DNA of 5,848 bases, taken from Nitrososphaerales archaeon TH526 (GTDB taxonomy: Archaea > Thermoproteota > Nitrososphaeria > Nitrososphaerales > Nitrososphaeraceae). The notes under the pieces are model-generated. The model was not told the DNA's origin. It saw only the letters and a program-made list of their open reading frames with translations, and searched no databases. Location of the stretch: the NCBI GenBank assembly GCA_014523665.1, contig JAATVR010000811.1, forward strand, positions 1-5,848. The letters are read 5' to 3'. The translations under genes and the position numbers were made by a program. Positions 5,110 through 5,848 of this stretch are shown here, in pieces; the stretch's first letter is position 1, and the number at the start of each line of letters is the position of its first letter.

Positions 5110-5739
5110 TCAGAACGCTCTATTCTTCTGTATTTTCCTTAATCTTTCCAATAAATCCATAAGTGTTTGGTGAGACAATTCTGCATCCCTAATCCGGGCC
5201 ACATTCAAATTAAGATTCTTTAGTTCTTCGTATACTTCTTTATCTTCTACTGTGTCTATAAGTCGGCTTAAAGAGAAAGGCTTTTGCATTAATTCAATCA
5301 CCAGTTTAAGTTGCTTTACAGACTCTCGTAAAGTTTCTTCCACATATGCAGAAGCAAATATTATTCTCTGACAGGGATTAACTGCTAGTATTTCTTTTGC
5401 AACATCCATACCATTCATGCCTGGCATCTTGTAATCAAGAATAACAATATCATATGATGACTCCACAAAAAACATGGGGCCAGTCTTCTTGGTATGACTG
5501 CTTTCGTAATTCATTTCTCTGTGGTATGAAGAATCCATTTTAGAAGTCATTGCAACCCTTGAAGAGGGCTTGTGGATTGTCGCTGTAGGAGGTAGATTAT
5601 CTAAATAGTTCTGAATACAAGTATCTCCAGATGCGGTAAGGACAACATTATGGTTTCTTTTTTCTAGGGCCTTTTTATAAAGATTTGATATATCAGGATC
5701 ATCTTCCGCAATTAGTATCCTCAAAGCACTGGACGGCAT
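5110..5739 (-). CDS. Response regulator, receiver domain with internal insertion
   Basis: A 209-residue protein starts at ATG 5739, just before the first receiver strand LRILIAEDDPD. Receiver hallmarks are present: the acidic pair Asp13-Asp14, phospho-acceptor Asp102 in VILDYKMPGMNG, Ser130 in the Thr/Ser switch position (IIFASAY), and Lys153 in the LMQKPF motif. An insertion of about 40-45 residues (50-93, Ser/Thr/His-rich) separates strand 2/helix 2 from the Asp strand, a region that is short in ordinary receivers. The C-terminus (about 165-209) is helical (EDKEVYEELKNLNLNVARIR) with no DNA-binding or enzymatic domain. It probably acts by protein contact downstream of a histidine kinase, which is not in the window. 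Thaumarchaeal genomes hold many such stand-alone receivers. A TTTAATAA lies about 17-24 bases before the start. The frame is intact. Confidence 0.92.
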   Translation of the reverse strand: MPSSALRILIAEDDPDISNLYKKALEKRNHNVVLTASGDTCIQNYLDNLPPTATIHKPSSRVAMTSKMDSSYHREMNYESSHTKKTGPMFFVESSYDIVILDYKMPGMNGMDVAKEILAVNPCQRIIFASAYVEETLRESVKQLKLVIELMQKPFSLSRLIDTVEDKEVYEELKNLNLNVARIRDAELSHQTLMDLLERLRKIQKNRAF

Positions 5740-5848
5740 AACATAAGTTACAAAGTTATTAAAGGCTCATGGCAGTAACTTACTCTTTACTTCAAAGTAT
5801 TGTCGTAATTATCTCTTGAAAATATCTGCTTCTATAACAAGGGTATCA
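5740..5848. other. Upstream region of the response regulator
   Basis: This is an AT-rich leader. On the minus strand CTTTAATAAC at about 5757-5766 is the only TATA-like element, slightly close to the ATG for a leaderless start. No coding frame of note is seen on either strand up to the window edge. Confidence 0.25.

Noticed and set aside
1..5848. CRISPR array, tRNA, rRNA, or insertion sequence with transposase
   Set aside because: No regularly spaced direct repeats, no cloverleaf-like segment, and no transposase motif or paired terminal repeats were seen.

Overview
The window looks like accessory DNA from an ammonia-oxidising archaeon of the Nitrososphaeraceae. A Nitrosocosmicus-like lineage fits best, because the sequence is AT-rich and the proteins resemble families I associate with that group: a twin helix-turn-helix (HTH) protein opening 'KALVIELYNQGKTRRQIAEIV', a receiver protein with an inserted loop, an ABM-domain protein ending 'FKKVAVPGFCVD', and 'SGNNV' sialidase-like and YVTN-type repeats. 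This assignment is family recognition by eye, not a search result.

Layout, left to right. At 140-247 (-) there is a 35-residue CxxC mini-protein. At 534-903 (+) lies an antibiotic-biosynthesis-monooxygenase-like gene broken by one extra T. It converges on an HTH protein at 931-1539 (-). From 1566 to 2397 the minus strand carries a string of short open fragments: a YVTN beta-propeller piece, two unrecognised protein pieces, and a 50-residue peptide with one membrane segment. No intact gene is seen there.

From 2367 to 4063 the plus strand carries the most interesting block. It holds the C-terminal, serine-bearing end of a subtilase, then a ~100-residue frame that either overlaps it or was once fused to it, then an ATP-grasp ligase of the MvdC/MvdD (graspetide maturase) type whose true N-terminus sits in another frame behind an A6 run. 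A protease, a small protein and an ATP-grasp ligase together could be the remains of a ribosomal-peptide modification locus, but this is inference.

From about 4085 to 4920 there is more debris: sialidase/BNR-like repeats on the minus strand, and on the plus strand an unrecognised short frame, a deazaflavin/F420-type nitroreductase fragment and an acidic frame. The window closes with an intact single-domain response regulator at 5110-5739 (-).

The recurring theme is gene decay. Three coding units (ABM, subtilase tail, ATP-grasp) are each restored by removing a single base from a homopolymer (T4, T4, A6). That is either real pseudogenisation or systematic homopolymer error in the source assembly, and the two must be separated before these genes are called dead. 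The response regulator and the HTH protein are the only full-length frames that look undamaged, and the HTH protein has an unusual C-terminal tail.
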